A stretch of 64,000 nt of DNA from Myotis daubentonii (GCF_963259705.1 NC_081846.1:59759722-59823721), one strand, 5' to 3'. Counted from the first letter of the stretch, positions 24,571 to 36,497 are shown. Program-made: numbers and translations. The notes: a model not told the origin generated them from the sequence alone.

Positions 24571-25019
24571 TAAAGGCCCAATGCACAAAATTCGTGCACA
24601 AGGAGGGGTCAGTGTCCCTCAGCCTGGCCTGTTCCCTCTCTCAATCCGAGACCCCTCGGGTAATGTCCCTAGGCCTGGCTAGTGATCAGGGCCTATTGGG
24701 GCTTTCTTCCTCCAGCTGTTGGCAGCTGGCCCCACTCCTGTCACTGTCACTGCTTGCCATCTCTGTGGCATTGCCCCCCTCTCCCCAACCACTGGTCGCC
24801 TCCCTCTGCAGATGACAGGTGTGGGGTGCGATTGCTTGGCTGACCTGGGCCTCCTTCTGTGGGGCGATCGTGGGGTGACGGCAGGGTCCCCCAACCAATC
24901 ACATTGTACCCACCTTGGCTGGTCTGGCACCAATGCGTGTCATAGCGTGGCCATCCGGACAGTTCTTCTGCTGTTCAGTTGTTCAGTCAATTTGCATATT
25001 ACACTTTTACTATTATAGA
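24571..25019 (-). mobile_element. Helitron, about 450 bp
   Basis: The 3' end is at the left: a degenerate 'ttaaaggcccaatgca', then a hairpin 'cacaaaattcgtg'. The 5' end is at the right: 'tcaatttgcatatta' and 'cttttactattataga'. The GC-rich interior produces overlapping open frames up to 99 codons, none a real gene. The terminal CTAG is mutated. Confidence 0.88.
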
Positions 25020-25198
25020 TATATATATAATCAGTTATTTTGAATACATATACTTAAGTTTGTTGGTTTGGAAAGAGCAATCAACTGGGATTAAGTGGAT
25101 CACAGAGGCAAAAACAATTATATACGTATATATGAACATATGTATACACACACACATACCTATGCATATACATATGAATATACTTAAATATATATTTA

Positions 25199-25531
25199 CT
25201 AGAGGCCCGGTGCACGAAATTCGTGCACGGAGGTGTGTGTCCCTCAGCCCAGCCTGCACCCTCTCCAATCTGGGACCCCTCGAGGGATGTCCGACTGCCC
25301 GTTTAGGCCCGATCCCCCCAGGATCGGGCCTAAACGGGCAGTCGGACATCCCTCTCACAATCCAGGACTGCTGGTTCCCAACCGCTTACCTGCCTGCCTG
25401 CCTGATCAATTCCTAACCACTCCCCTGCCAGCCTGATCAATGCTTACTGCTCCACTGCCAGCCCAATTGCCCCTAACAGCCCTCACCTGCCGGCCTGGTT
25501 ACCCCTAACTTCCCTCCCCTGCTGGAATGAT
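25199..25531 (-). mobile_element. Helitron fragment lacking its 5' end
   Basis: A well-preserved 3' end: CTAG at 25199 after A, then the perfect subterminal hairpin at 25210-25228 (gtgcacgaa, a, ttcgtgcac). Sequence stops matching near 25531 with no TCCTAT end, so it is truncated. Contains the long perfect inverted repeat at 25282-25354. Confidence 0.92.
25282..25354. repeat. Perfect 34-bp inverted repeat, 5-bp loop
   Basis: Arms 25282-25315 and 25321-25354 are exact reverse complements (key words gagggatgtccgactgcccg and cgggcagtcggacatccctc), with CCCCA between. A decayed relative lies in the Helitrons at 9.87 kb and 51.68 kb. Confidence 0.97.
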
Positions 25532-26089
25532 CATAATTATTTATAAAATGCAGTCAAAATAAGTGAAAATATTGATGAGCTCTAGCACCTTTATTTATTT
25601 TTAAAAAATAAGAATTATTTGTAGTCAGGTTCACCATTTTTAAATTAAAAAGGGAGGATTCTATTTTAATCTACAGTGTTCACCAAAATTCCACAACTTT
25701 TTAATCAATACTTGATTTAAAAATACACTTATTCTTGTTTATGTCTCAATTTTAGGATCAAATGTGATTCAAATTTTCTGTATTTGTCAAAGTTTACTGC
25801 AAAATTATATATGGCCTTGATATATTTAATTAAAGCAATTAATTAAAATGTTTCTGTATGAATTATAAATCAGAAAGTTTGATATTGGCCACTCCCGCTA
25901 AAAAAAAAAAAAAAAAAAAAAGTGTAGTGCCAAAGGGCTAATCTATGATTTTATGACTTCCCATGGTTTGCTCAAAAAGGGACATATATGAAATTCTAAT
26001 TTATATCTAACAGTTGTAATAGAAGAAAAGAGGGGGTATAAGTTATATCTAAAATGCACTCTTTGCTATTTGTTAATATTAATCCTATA
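25532..26089. other. Unassigned AT-rich stretch with a 22-bp A-run
   Basis: The poly-A run at about 25900-25921 has no recognisable SINE or L1 in front of it. Otherwise nothing was recognised. Confidence 0.45.
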
Positions 26090-26266
26090 ACATAGAGCAG
26101 TGGGAATGATTTTGTCCTTTTGTGGTGATCACACTGAGTGGGGAAGAGAAGTGCAACTGGAATCTAGTGAGGGGAAAACAGGGATGCTGCTACACATCCC
26201 ACAACAGCACAGGGCAGCGCCACAGCAAAGAATTACCCGGACCATAATGTCAATAGCGCCACGTTA
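26090..26266 (+). mobile_element. MER5-like hAT non-autonomous element, 5' decayed
   Basis: Characteristic words: 'gcaactggaatctagtgagg', 'cagggatgctgctacacatcc', 'caaagaattacccgg', 'aatgtcaatagcgcca'. This is the sense 3' half of an ancient mammalian MER5-type hAT. Confidence 0.8.
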
Positions 26267-26478
26267 AAACACTCCAGTGTGGGTGTGGGGCCAGTCCTTT
26301 CTGCATTTCCACCCCTCCTACCAGTCTGGATATGGCTTCTTCTTTAAATCCCTAGTTGTAGGCCTTCCATTCCACTAGGCTTCAGGTGGTACTGAATGAA
26401 GGGTGTTCTGTATTTTAGTTGTAATTTTGATGTAGTTGTGAGAGGATTGAGTATCACATTTAACTATGCCACTATCTG
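26267..26478. repeat. Probable old interspersed repeat, family not named
   Basis: The run 'cttctttaaatccctagttgtagg' and 'ttctgtattttagttgtaattttgatg' feels like a recurring mammalian repeat, but I cannot assign the family. Confidence 0.3.
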
Positions 26479-26692
26479 AGCCTTGGTCTTCCTGGTTCAG
26501 CTTATTGGGTGTCATTCCATGCACCAGATGTTGCTGGTTTGATTCCCAGTCAGGGCATATACTGGGTTGTGGGCTCGATCCTATATAAAAGGCATGTAGG
26601 AGGTAGCTGATCGATGTTATGCTGTTACATCAAAGTTTCTTCTCCCTCTCTCTAAAAAATCAATAAACTACTCTTTAAAAAATATATTAATA
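26479..26692 (+). mobile_element. Ves-type SINE, diverged
   Basis: Recognisable B-box 'tggtttgattcccag', 'gctcgatc', 'aggaggtagctgatcgatg', CT-run and 'aaaaaatcaataaac'. The body is interrupted by small changes (tatataaaagg in place of the C-rich turn). Confidence 0.82.
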
Positions 26693-28115
26693 TGATATAA
26701 TAGCATTTTCCAGAGAAAGCAGTTTTTTCCTCTGTAACATTTTTTCAACTGCAATAAGGAAGTCTTAACTGTATCATATTTTCTATTTCTGCTTCAATTT
26801 CTACCATATTTCATTTTATGTTTGTGCACAGCTTTTACTTAATGTTTAGAGAATTTAATTTAATTCAATCATTTATTATTTCTTTACATAATCAGTAAGT
26901 CAAATTTGACTTTTCTTAAAATGAAAATGAATGTGCATTCTTCTATGTATATAGTTACACTTAGATTGCAATGTGTATATTCCATTTAATAATTTGTAAA
27001 GTATTTTTAGTTATTTTATTCACCATCAAGCAGATTGTTGATGGAGATCAACATCGAAGGAAAAAATGTATAATTGCATTTCCTTAAAAGAATGTCATTA
27101 CTAGTGAAAGACAAGATTGATGATACAGAGGATTAATCATAACCATGATGTATATATTTCCCAGATATAAGAATGTTGCCAGGAAATTAGAACTATGAAC
27201 TTAATTTTTTTTTACTTGAAATAGACAATCACTAGCAGTCAGAGTAAAAAGGACTTACAATTTAGGATCAAGTCATTTTAAAATAGCTTGCATAATTTTT
27301 ATATAGTTAGAATATAGAGAATGAATAACATAGGAAGACCTGTAAGTGATGATCATGTATATAAATAACTAGCAATACAGATAATTACATTTTTGTGTTT
27401 TATAGTTATACACTGTAAGATTACTGCCAAAAACTATAATTAAAATGGCTAAATAAAATAACTTTAAAATAGAAAATACTTTTCTTCAAACCGGCAAAAT
27501 TTTATATTTTCACAGATGATTTTTCATGCCAAAACATGTACTGTTGCTTTTTATCCTGCCACAATCAAAATTAGTCCAATGTAATTTGTGATTTTACTAA
27601 TTTTACCAAATGTCCATTGTGTATACTTATTTCAAGTATGAATATTTGTGGCTATTTTGAAATTACCTTTACATATAATAAGTTCTTATAGTTGAATATG
27701 CTGTAGCATTTTCTAATTCATTGCCTCATTTATCACCTAAAAGCTGCTAAAACCACTCTGTTATTCTTATTGTAGCATTATAGTTTATGTTTCTCTCTGG
27801 AAGGACAATCATCATCCAAAATTGCCTCACCTCTAATTACTGATCTGTATTCTTTTCAAAAATATCCTAGTTGTACTCATAAATTAACAAAATCTAGAAA
27901 CAATTTGCCAAATTAAAAAAAAACATGCTTAATATTTCCATTTGAATCAATATACTTACTGGCTAATTTATAGGTGAAATGGTATTTCTACAGCAGTTAG
28001 TCTTATTATAGAACAGCTGTGACTCTTCATATAATCAGGTTTCCTTTTCTTTGTTGAATTTTGTACCTTTATTGTTCTTAAAGGGTTTCTGTTATATAGG
28101 CTATAAAGGGACATT
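26693..28115. other. Unassigned AT-rich stretch
   Basis: No gene, clear repeat end or low-complexity array recognised. Confidence 0.5.
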
Positions 28116-28353
28116 CTCTAAATTTTTTTAAAAATATACTTTATTGATTTTTCACAGAGAGGAAGGGAGAGGGATATAGAGTTAGAAACACTGATGAGAG
28201 AGAAACATCGACCAGCTGCCTCCTACACATCCCATACTGGGGATGTGCCCGCAACCAAGGTACATGCCCTTGACTGGAATCAAGCCTGGGACCCTTCAGT
28301 CCGCAGACTGACATTCTATTCACTGAGCCAAACCGGTTAGGGCTCTAAATTTT
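28116..28353 (-). mobile_element. Ves-type SINE, minus strand, with 11-bp TSD
   Basis: TSD ctctaaatttt at 28116-28126 and 28343-28353. Antisense of the 'aaccggtttggctcag' head at the right, 'aaacatcgaccagctgcctcc' in the middle and 'atatactttattgattttt' tail at the left. Confidence 0.94.
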
Positions 28354-28495
28354 ATTCATAAATGTTTCATGTTGCTATTAAAAATATCAATTTCTATATA
28401 TATTTAACTATTATTTGTACATAATGAAGTTACTGAGTTCATTCATCATTTATAAACTGACTACCATGCATAACTCTGGCTTTATTTTTACTCAA

Positions 28496-28758
28496 CCTAT
28501 ATAATAAAAGCCTAATATGCAAATCAATAAAAGAGTGGAACAACCGGTGGAATGACCAGTCACTATGGTGCACACTGACCACCAGGGGGAAGACTCTCAA
28601 TCCAGGAGCTGCCCCCAGCCTGCAGGCCCCAGGGCAGCCAAGGTGGGTGCCAGAGGGGGCCCCCCCGATCACACCGCTGGTTGCCACCAGACAGTCCTGA
28701 TCGCCAGCAAGGCCTAGGGACCCTACCCGTGCACAAATTTAGTGCACTGAGCCTCTAG
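28496..28758 (+). mobile_element. HeliBat-type Helitron, 263 bp
   Basis: 5' 'cctatataataaaagcctaatatgcaaat', then 'cactatggtgcacactgaccac'. The 3' subterminal hairpin is 'gtgcacaaatttagtgcac' and the end is GCCTCTAG before T. The first dinucleotide is AC or AA in place of TC. Relative to the 9.65-kb copy it is a shorter internal-deletion form. Confidence 0.94.
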
Positions 28759-30129
28759 TTGTCAGATAATTTTCTTCGGTTTTCTAGGAATATAGTCATA
28801 TTAGCTTTATATAAAGGTAACTTTTTTTCTGTTTGATCTTCTTGCTGATTATTTTTATATAAATGGGGTTGACATTAGTTTTAAATGAGGTTAAAATATG
28901 GAGCCATAAAGGAGCCTCCTTGACTTTTTCTGACATTGACAATCTATGTAGTGGCTCACTGTCAAACATGAGATTGGCTCTTAGTTTGAGATAAATGTTT
29001 TGTCATATTAAATAAGTAATACTCAATTTTAAAATATTTTTTCTCTACATGATGGCTGAATATAGGTAGGACACAGCGATAAAGACATGTGACCTTCCAT
29101 TAAAGACTTCTCAGTTGAAATTTAGAGAACATCCCTTTATAGCCTATTGGCCAGAACTTAGTTAAGAGACCACATCGAGTTGCAAAAAAAAAGTTAATGA
29201 TACAGACTTTATTCAGCATAGACATGTATCTACTAAAACTTGAGATTATATTACTGTGGAAGAAGCTAGGAATGAATATTGGAAGAAAATTACAAATCTC
29301 TGCCAAATTTGTTGCTCAGTTATCAATGAGTCAATTCAATCATACAGTTGGACATTAGCCAGGCATGGCTGGCTTTCCACATTTCATCTGATAGAAAATT
29401 TTGAATTTTGACAGAGATGATATTATATATTCATCCAATAGTTTTCTCTCTCGGGGCACACAGAGTTACTACATTTGTCAGTCCTTCTTTAAGTTAGATA
29501 TTTACATATGATTCAGGATGGCTAATGGATATGGATAGACATATGCAGGAACTTCAAGTCTGGACTTAGAAACTATATAGCACAGTTCTGTAGTTCTCTC
29601 TACTACTGATATAGAATTTTGGAGGTAATTTTTCCAGATTTCCTAGTTTCAAGTTTAGAGGGTTACCTAATCCAGAATGGATTTTATATGTGAGATACAT
29701 GCCTTCATTGTCTTAAGTCCATAGAGTTCAAGATATATTTGCTATCATAGCATAATCTAGCCTGACTATTATAATAATTATTTAAATAGAATATGACCTT
29801 GTGTAAATGTAATTTGTTACACCTAGAATCTTTTTGTTAAACTTCTTAAGAATACCAGGTACCTATAATAAATACTGTGGATACAATGATACTGATTAAG
29901 AGTTCCTCCTTCTAGGAGTGTGCAGCCCAGAGAGAATCTCATAAAATAGGAATGTGTTCCCAGTCTGCTGCAATGTACTAGGTTGATAAGTGCATCATCA
30001 GTTTTCCAGGCTCTCTGAAAAGAACTGTGGGTACTTATATTGCCCCTGGTACAAAAGTAAATGAGGTGATAGTGTTAGGCAAGGCTAAGCAACATAGTTA
30101 AAATGAAGACAAAAGCATAGTGTTAAGAA
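28759..30129. other. Unassigned stretch
   Basis: No gene or clear repeat was recognised. Confidence 0.45.
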
Positions 30130-30307
30130 CATACATTCAGGGACCAGATTGCTTCAGTTCCAAGCTTCTCCACCACCTGCTTTCTTTGTATCCTTGGAAA
30201 AGTTACTTAACTTCTCTGTGCCTTATATTTGTCATCTGTAAAATAGGATAATAATGGTACCTACCTCATAGGGTTACTAAAAATGTTAAATAGATGAGAT
30301 CAAAGGA
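30130..30307 (+). repeat. MIR SINE, split; 5' part
   Basis: Classic sense MIR words: 'ggaaaagttacttaacttc', 'tgtgccttatatttgtcatctg', 'aaaataggataataatggtacc', 'tcatagggtt'. Its 3' end continues after the L1 tail at about 30463. Confidence 0.88.
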
Positions 30308-30462
30308 CTTGTGTGAATGCATATGAGCATAACCAATGGACACAGATAGTGAGGGGGAGGGGTGAAGGTATGTGCTGGGGGGTGGGAGTGGCCGGGAAGA
30401 GGTCAATGGGGGAAAAAGGAGACTCATGTAATACTTTAAACAATAAAAAATTTAAATTAAAA
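30308..30462 (+). mobile_element. Short bat L1 3' UTR inserted in MIR
   Basis: A severely 5'-truncated L1: 'gaatgcatatgagcataacc', a G-rich run, 'ggtcaatgggggaaaaagg', 'tgtaatactttaaacaataaa', A-rich tail. Confidence 0.85.
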
Positions 30463-30535
30463 AAAATTTAAATGGGTTATTACTTATAAAATTATTGGAA
30501 CAGTGGCTAGAATAAATAGGTAGTCTCTAAACATT
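30463..30535 (+). repeat. MIR SINE, 3' part
   Basis: Words 'ttattggaacagtggctaga' and 'aataggtagtctctaaa' are the MIR 3' end that normally follows the segment ending at 30307. Confidence 0.65.
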
Positions 30536-30772
30536 TTCTAATAATATATGAGAACTACACTTCTCTTTTTTTAAAACCAAGTTTCTTCAAAGACTAAGGG
30601 TAAAACTTAACACTATTATGAAACCATTTATTTGTAAGTTATTATAGTAGCAGGCTACTAAAATGTTTCCTGAAATTACATGAAGCAGCATTTCTCATTT
30701 TTTTCTATTTTAACATCTGTAAATATAAAATACAATTATGAAAAGGAAAATATAGATAAGCAGAAATCATTC

Positions 30773-31012
30773 AAAAATCAAATTGTTGCCGAAACCGGTT
30801 TGGCTCAGTGGATAGAGCATCGGCCTGCGGACTGAAGGGTCCCGGGTTCGATTCTGGTCAAGAGCATGTACCTGGGTTGCGGGCACATCCCCAGAAGATG
30901 TGCAGGAGGCAGCTGATCGATGTTTCTCTCTCATCGATGTTTCTAACTCTCTATCTCTCTCCCTTCCTCTCTGTAAAAAATCAATAAACTATATTAAAAA
31001 AATCAAATTGTT
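30773..31012 (+). mobile_element. Young Ves-type SINE with perfect 15-bp TSD
   Basis: TSD aaaaatcaaattgtt at 30773-30787 and 30998-31012. The head is 'aaccggtttggctcag' and 'tggatagagcatcggcc'. B box 'gggttcgattctgg', 'ggcagctgatcgatg', repeated 'catcgatgtttct', CT-run and 'aaaaaatcaataaac' tail. CpGs are retained in the head, which supports a recent insertion. Confidence 0.97.
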
Positions 31013-31479
31013 CTTGGTGCTGTACTCTTTATTATAATGTTTTCTTAATGTAGTATGTCTGAGCTGCTATCACATACAAAACCATTGTGAATAAGCTGTC
31101 AGGTTTAACTGGTCTACTATAAAAATATCTTTGATAAATAGAACTGTCTCATATGGAACTAAATTCAAAAAAGGTGAAAATCTGGTTTCATTCAAACACA
31201 TTCCAATAAAGGTAATTGAGGTAGAAAATTTTTGTTATAGTATTTCAGTAGAAGGAAATAGAGTACTTTACACAGTTGGGTACTCATTAAATCTATTTAA
31301 TGTTTTTGATTGATGAAAAATACATAAGTACAGTTAGGCTACCAGAAAACTATCGCTTTGAAAAAGGAGGTATGTTACCATCCTGCAGAAGTTCCATATA
31401 AGAATTATTCTCAATATAGATGTTATGTCAATTTATAACAAAAATATATAACACCCCTTCAAAATACTCAGTTATTATG
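31013..31479. other. Unassigned AT-rich stretch
   Basis: No gene or repeat recognised. Confidence 0.5.
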
Positions 31480-31680
31480 CTATTATCAGAAGTCATCCAT
31501 TCATCCACTCAACAAATATTTATTGTGTCTTCTGTATCTTCTATGTGCTGTGAACAAATTAGTTAATTTCTGTCTTCATGAGACAAACAATACATTTAAT
31601 AAATAAATGAATTATATAAAATGTTAGGTGTAATAATTACTATGAAAAAGTATGCAAAACAAGGAGAATATGAAATCTAA
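31480..31680 (-). repeat. L2 LINE 3' end, antisense
   Basis: Words 'ccactcaacaaatatttattg', 'atcttctatgtgctg' and 'ctgtcttcatgagacaaac' match the antisense L2 3' end. Confidence 0.65.
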
Positions 31681-31783
31681 GAATGTGGGTTTTGCAATTT
31701 AAATAAGTTGGTAAGTGAAGTCCTCACTGAGAAGGAAGAAGCATGGTTTTAAGGGAGGCCAGGGATACAGCCATGTAGATATC

Positions 31784-32024
31784 TGGAAGAGCATTTTATT
31801 TCATTGTATTTTATTAAATATATTTTATTGCTTTTTACAGAGAGGATGGGAGAGGGATAGAGAGCTAGAAACATCAATGAGAGCGAAACATTGACCAGCT
31901 GCCTCCTGCACACTCCCCACTGGGGATGTGGCCGCAACCCAGAATCGAACCTGGGACCCTTGAGTCCACAGGCCGACACTCTATCCACTGAGCCAAACCA
32001 GTTAGGGCATGGAAGAGCATTTTA
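31784..32024 (-). mobile_element. Ves-type SINE, minus strand, with perfect 15-bp TSD
   Basis: TSD tggaagagcatttta at 31784-31798 and 32010-32024. Antisense head 'ctatccactgagccaaacc' and 'agttagggc' at the right, 'ttgaccagctgcctcctgc' in the middle. The long minus-strand frame crossing it is incidental. Confidence 0.96.
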
Positions 32025-32747
32025 AAAAGAAAAACAAAACAAACAAACAAAAAAACCCAAGAAACTTTAATGCAAAGGGTCTGAAGGGACTTATTTGCTG
32101 GCAAAACAGCAAAGGCAGTCAATATAAAAGGGGGGAGTATAGATAAAGACAGAGGTTGTGAAGAACTCATATGATGTAGGGTCTGCAGGTCTTTAAAATG
32201 ACTAACAATTTTCTTCTGAATAAATGAGAATCGTGGTAGCTGTTTCATGGAAAAAAGACTCTCCAGTCTAGGGAGATAAGGAAGGAGCATGATTTACTCT
32301 CTAGAGGACTACTGGGAAAATCCAAGGAAACAAATGGTGGAGGGCTTGGACAAAAGTGATAGAAATGGATGGAGTAAGAAGCGACTGGACTAAGGGTATA
32401 TTCTGAAGTTAGAGGCTATAAGATTTCTGGCTAAAGTTGATATAGGTTGTTAAAATGAATGAAGACATTTGACTGGACAACTGGATAGAAAGAGGCACAT
32501 TAAGCTTAGGTTGGGGAGACTGTGATAGCCAACTTGGTAGATGAAGAATTTGAGCTCATGTTCTTTGAATATCCAAGCATAGAAGTCAAATAGTCAGTTG
32601 GATGGGTAACTTTAGAGTACAAGGGTAAGGTCTAGGCAAGAAAAATAAATTCAGGTTCTTTAAGAGAAAAGATGATATTAAATCAGTGAGACTGGATGTG
32701 ATCATCAAAAGGAAGAGTATAGATAGAAAATAGAAGGAACATAGGAT
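32025..32747. other. Unassigned stretch
   Basis: Purine-rich, possibly old LINE sequence (for example 'gatagaaatggatggagtaag'). No gene was seen. Confidence 0.4.
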
Positions 32748-33030
32748 AAAGCCCAGATACATCCAATTGGCTCAGTTGGTTGAGCATCGTCTCATGCACT
32801 GAAAGGTCGCAGGTTCCATTCCCACTCAAGACACATACCCAGGTTACGGGTTTGATCCCTGACCTGATCCTTGGTCTGATCCCTGGTAAGCTGGGTATGA
32901 GAGGCAACCAATGGGTGTTTTTCTCTCACATCGATGTTTTTCTCTCTTTCTCTCCCTCTCCCTTTCTATTTCTCTTTTTATTGATTTTCTCTAAAATCAA
33001 TAAAAACATATATATTTTTTAAAAGCCCAG
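32748..33030 (+). mobile_element. Ves-type SINE with 9-bp TSD and internal duplication
   Basis: TSD aaagcccag at 32748-32756 and 33022-33030. Head 'tccaattggctcagttgg'. A short triplication of 'ctgatcc(c/t)tgg' is seen at about 32857-32887, followed by 'caaccaatgggtgtttttctc' and a 'ctaaaatcaataaaaac' tail. Confidence 0.92.
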
Positions 33031-33389
33031 GTACACTCCAATGATTTGAAATTGAGAAAAAGAAAAGGCACAATTAAAGAGTCTGACCAGGAGCAGCTGA
33101 TTGCAGAAAAAGATGATCATGTGAATGTAAGGAGGAGGGAGTGTCATCAGCTGTGTCTGGGAAGAGTTACAGTGAATACTGAGAATTCACCACTAAATTT
33201 AGTATCTTGATGTCATTGGCCATGTTGATTTTAGTGAATAATTGAGCACGGAAGACTTATTGGAATGTGTTTAAGAGAAAGGCGACTAAAGGGTATCAGT
33301 GTTCCTTAACTGAGGGTTTATTGTTGAGGGTGTGGACAGAGAAATCGGGTAAGAAAACCTGAATTGGAGTCAGTGAAGGTGTTTTTATA

Positions 33390-33790
33390 TAAGTTTCTCT
33401 TCTTGGATCATTTTAAATTTTCAGGCAAGTTGCAAACATATTGTAGTATTTTCCATATATCTCTCATTCAGTTTCCCCCAATGTTAACAGTTTATATTAC
33501 CATGGTACATTTTTATGAACTAAGAAACAGACATTTTTGCATTAAAATTAACTAAAATTCAGACTTTATTTGGATTTTACCAGTTTTTCTATTATTTCCG
33601 CCTTTCTGTTCCAAGATCCAGTGGAGGGTATAACATTGCATTTTGTTGTCATGCATCCCGTTCTTCTCTAGTCCATGGTAGTTTCTCAGTCATTCTGAGA
33701 GGTACTAGAGGGGAATCCTATAGAATGTATCTCAATATGAATTGTTTTAAGAGAGGTTTCTTTCACAGAAAAAAATATAAATGGATAGGG
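33390..33790. repeat. Old L1-like repeat
   Basis: Words 'ccccaatgttaacagtttat', 'attaccatggtacattt', 'actttatttggattttaccag' and 'ttgttgtcatgcatcccg' recur in old mammalian L1-associated 3' UTRs. Orientation and family are uncertain. Confidence 0.5.
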
Positions 33791-34329
33791 TCAAGAGAGA
33801 TATTTGTTTGATTTTTAACATAAAAAAGAAAAGCATGTTTGGATAGAGAGGAAAATAACCCAGTAAGACCCATTATCTTTAATGGGATCTAGGTCTTTTA
33901 AGGGCTGAGGCAATAAACCATGGTTTGACATCTGGTAAATACAGAGTAAGTAGTATTGATAAACATATGCATGATGATTTACCACCTTGTATAAAGTAAT
34001 GTAAATAAGAGGAGAGGGATCCATTACTTATTAAATTCTCTGACTCTAAATTTGATGATATTTATATTTAACAAATTATAATTTTCCTAAATTTTTTTCA
34101 TACCCTCTCAGGTATTTTTTGCCTCAAGTTATCACACTATCAAGAGCTTGCATGAGACTGGAAATCGTTACAGTTCTCCCCAGTGACAGAAGAAAGTCCT
34201 CTTAAAACATGGGGAATTGAGAAGAGTCTTCAGAAGGGAATTACCTTTGTAGTGGGACTATGTCTGCCCTACTCTACAGGCTGCCCTAAAACCAATAAAG
34301 CATAAAAATAAGTCTCGAAGGGATCAAGT
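33791..34329. other. Unassigned stretch
   Basis: No gene or repeat recognised. Confidence 0.45.
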
Positions 34330-35345
34330 TGATTATAACAATTTCAACTGTGTCGCAGAACAAAGATCAACAATATATAAAGTAATACAGCAAATTTAAG
34401 TACCAAACTAAAAAGTCAAACTGATATGTGAAAGAATTATAAAAGTCTGCCTCCCAAAAAGAGTATTTCTCATTTGAAATATTGAAAATGATACAAATAG
34501 TGGAATTAGAATGAAAAATAGACATTACAAATGTACCTCATGTACTCAAAAAAAGATATAGAAACTTATGAACATGATGAGGAAAGTAATGAATATATAA
34601 AAAGTCCCAAGACACAAACTACTAAAGATAAAGATTTGAATAACTGAAATGACATATTATATAAAATTTCACTTAAAAAAATGGAGCAAGAAGAACAAAT
34701 GAAATCCCAAAGTAAGTAGAAGAAAGGCAATAATTAAAACAAAAATAGATCACAGAAAAACAACAAAGAAAAGAAATAAATTTAAAAGCTGTTTTTTTGA
34801 GAAGATAAATAAATTTCATTAATGTCTTGCTAAAGTAATCAAACAAAAGCAGAATAAACAATCTACCAATAGAAGAAAAAGGAAAAGAGACTACAAATCC
34901 TAAAGATATTAAAAGAATAATAAAGATATTAAAATAAGACAAAATTGGCAAAGGTTTTAAGTAATTCAAAGTGCCAAAGCTTTTCCAGAAGGTATAGATA
35001 ACCAACATAGCTCTATATCCATTCAGAAAAACAATTAAATTTATGGTAAAAAAAAAAAAAAAAAACTTTCTACAAAGAAAAATCTAGAGAAATAGGACTT
35101 AAGTGATGAATTCTATAAAACTTTAAAGGAAGAAATAATAAGAAATCTTCACAATTTTTTTCCATAACAAAGAAGAAAAAGGACACTTCCCAGCCATGGT
35201 AGAAGACATGTAGCATCATGTTATCTAAATCAAAGACATTACTCAAGAGCAAAACACCAAAATTCTTAGTGAATATAGATGAAAAAATCCATAAGCAAAT
35301 ATTTTAAAATAAATACTGTAATATATAAGTAGAATTCAAAGTGAC
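34330..35345 (+). mobile_element. Old L1 ORF2 fragment, A-rich sense strand
   Basis: L1 words in order: 'gcaagaagaacaaatgaaatcccaaag', 'gaaggcaataattaaaac', 'cacagaaaaacaacaaag', 'tttttttgagaagataaataaa', 'gctaaagtaatcaaac'. Decayed; a 17-bp A-run lies at about 35048-35064. Confidence 0.75.
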
Positions 35346-36225
35346 CAAAATAAGTTTTTTCACATGAATGAAAAGTATATTTAAAATTGAAAATTAATCA
35401 TGACATGCCAATCCCAAATTATATTTCCCATCTATTTTTCTATGGGCCCATTAATCTATCCTAAAAATGATTTACTCTCCCATAAGAGACCTACATTCTT
35501 CCATCCCTTCCCCTATTAAAATAACATTTAAGCCTAAAGTCTAATACTGCCTCTTGGAAGAAAGTAGGCATTATTACCTTTTCTTTGGGTATCTCCCACG
35601 TATACATATAAAAAAAAAACTCCTGTTTGTTTTAATCTTGTTAATTTGCTTTATATTACAGGGGTCTCAGCTAAAGGGAAAGACTCGAGGGGAAATTATT
35701 TTTCCCCACTTACACATTTCACATGTATTTCTAGAAAAGAACAAAGCTAAAGTGATAGTAAGCGAATCAGCAGTCTAGGCGTAATGGAGGCTAATGGCTG
35801 CTGCAATGGAGCAAGAGGCAAGTTTTTGGAATGATGGAAATGTCCTGTATCTTAACTGTAAAGTACTGATTACACAATTGTATAAATACATAAAATATTT
35901 AACCCCCCAAATGAAAGGAGGAAGAGAGAAAAATGGAAGAAAAAAAAGAAGGCCGGGGGTGGGGGGAGAAAGAAGGGAAAGAGGGAGAAGAAACAAAGGA
36001 AGGGTCTCCAAAGCTCCACTTCTTACTGATCTTTCTACTGCTTATATGGTGACCCTTTAATTCTGTGAGATACTTAACATCTTTACAATAAAATCTACTT
36101 TTTGTTTTAATGTCACTTAAGTTAATTTTTCTTTATTGGCAAATCGCCCTGTTTTAATAAAGAGACACCAGGGAGCTGGGTGTAGAAATAGAACGGCAAG
36201 AAAATGTGCAGTTTTTGATGTTGAT
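35346..36225. other. Unassigned stretch with purine-rich low complexity
   Basis: A GGAAGA/GGGAGA-rich low-complexity tract spans about 35918-36003; the complementary frames across it are composition artefacts. No gene. Confidence 0.5.
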
Positions 36226-36497
36226 TTAAAGCTGATGAACCAAATAAACTGATGAGCAAAATAGACCCAGAGTCATAGAAGCATGAACAGACTGATCAAC
36301 CTCAGAGGGAAAGCAGGAGAGGGGAGATGGGAAGAGATCAACCAAAGAACTTGTATGCATATGTGCATAACACATGGACATGGACAATGGGGTGGTGAGG
36401 GCCTGGGGTGGGGAAGGATGGGAACAGGCTGGAAGAGGTTAAAGGGAGGAAAAGGAGAACCTATTTAATACTTTCAACAATAAATATTTTTTTAAAT
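36226..36497 (+). mobile_element. Bat L1 3' UTR fragment
   Basis: 'gagcaaaatagacccagagtc', 'gaagcatgaacagactgatc', 'agagatcaaccaaagaacttg', 'gcatatgtgcataacacatgg', a G-rich run and 'taatactttcaacaataaata' with T/A tail. Truncated in the 3' UTR, so no coding sequence is included. Confidence 0.9.

Noticed and set aside
24571..25019. Frames of 70-99 codons on both strands
   Set aside because: Overlapping in GC-rich Helitron sequence; no conserved motif.
30788..30870. A tRNA gene (A and B boxes present)
   Set aside because: It is the head of a Ves SINE: the acceptor stem does not close and the SINE body, tail and TSD follow.
34673..35008. 111-codon minus-strand hydrophobic frame as a membrane protein
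   Set aside because: It is the antisense of A-rich L1 ORF2, which always reads as Phe/Leu/Ile-rich.
35775..36060. Complementary frames on both strands near 35.9 kb
   Set aside because: They lie over a GGAAGA-rich low-complexity tract and reflect composition.
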